Below, piece after piece: positions 14,009 to 14,070 of a stretch of 14,070 nt of DNA (its first letter is position 1; every line of letters starts with the position of its first letter). The notes beneath the pieces were generated by a model. The model ran no database searches and was not told the DNA's origin. It was given only the letters and a program-made list of their open reading frames with translations. The translations under genes were made by a program, and so were the position numbers. The DNA comes from Terriglobia bacterium. GTDB lineage: Bacteria; Acidobacteriota; Terriglobia; UBA7540. The DNA lies in assembly GCA_022866195.1 (NCBI GenBank), contig JALHUF010000197.1, forward strand, positions 1 through 14,070, in the 5' to 3' direction.

Positions 14009-14070
14009 CTAGGCTGTGGTGTAGGCCTTCGCCGCGGCTTTCTTCACTGCCGCCTGCGCCGCCGCCAGCC
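14009..14070 (-). CDS. 3' end of an alanine/lysine-rich protein (partial)
   Basis: The last 19 codons of a minus-strand frame read LAAAQAAVKKAAAKAYTTA and end in TAG (14011-14009). The other two frames are less convincing because this one ends neatly before a heptamer array and a matching intrinsic terminator (13871-13910). Alanine/lysine-rich ends of this kind occur in histone-like and other nucleic-acid-binding proteins, but the fragment is too short to name. The rest of the gene lies outside the window. Confidence 0.5.
   Translation of the reverse strand, partial: LAAAQAAVKKAAAKAYTTA

Overview
The window is GC-rich bacterial chromosome, and its genes are those of a diderm (Gram-negative-type) organism. 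It carries an LPS-export permease, a probable lipoprotein and an exported metallopeptidase. A single-chain LptF-LptG fusion, a YVTN-type beta-propeller, a GH57 glucanase and intergenic heptamer repeats together suggest Acidobacteriota or a relative. That assignment is an inference from gene style, not from a marker phylogeny.

Layout. Bases 1-3934 are a minus-strand block. Read in its own direction it holds a small two-helix membrane protein (3692-3934), endonuclease IV (nfo, 2664-3569), leucyl-tRNA synthetase (leuS, 131-2626) and the first 21 codons of a gene with an N-terminal hydrophobic segment (1-65). Bases 4098-8702 are a plus-strand block: an exported M28-family metallopeptidase, a type I-beta DAHP synthase, and a beta-propeller probable lipoprotein that follows DAHP synthase by 32 bases. 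A 371-base convergent gap full of palindromes separates this from a minus-strand GH57 amylopullulanase-type enzyme (9074-11245). A 113-base divergent region then leads to the plus-strand lptF-lptG fusion (11359-13677). The last 331-base gap holds nested inverted repeats, an intrinsic terminator, and the 3' end of a minus-strand gene at the right edge.

How the genes relate. Most are unlinked housekeeping or envelope functions: translation, base-excision repair, aromatic amino-acid entry, glycogen or maltodextrin turnover, LPS export and periplasmic proteolysis. I see no defence island, phage, insertion sequence, CRISPR array, tRNA or rRNA, and no convincing new multi-gene system.

The unusual content lies between the genes. 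Degenerate 7-base tandem arrays sit at or across the stop codons of five genes (nfo, aroF, the GH57 gene, lptFG and the right-edge gene). One array also fills the leuS ribosome-binding region, and another encodes the C-terminal tail of endonuclease IV. A separate 67-base palindromic element fills the gap after leuS and supplies its stop codon. Two 18-base near-palindromes differ only by a compensatory base pair, and a 20-base AT-rich palindrome occurs twice.
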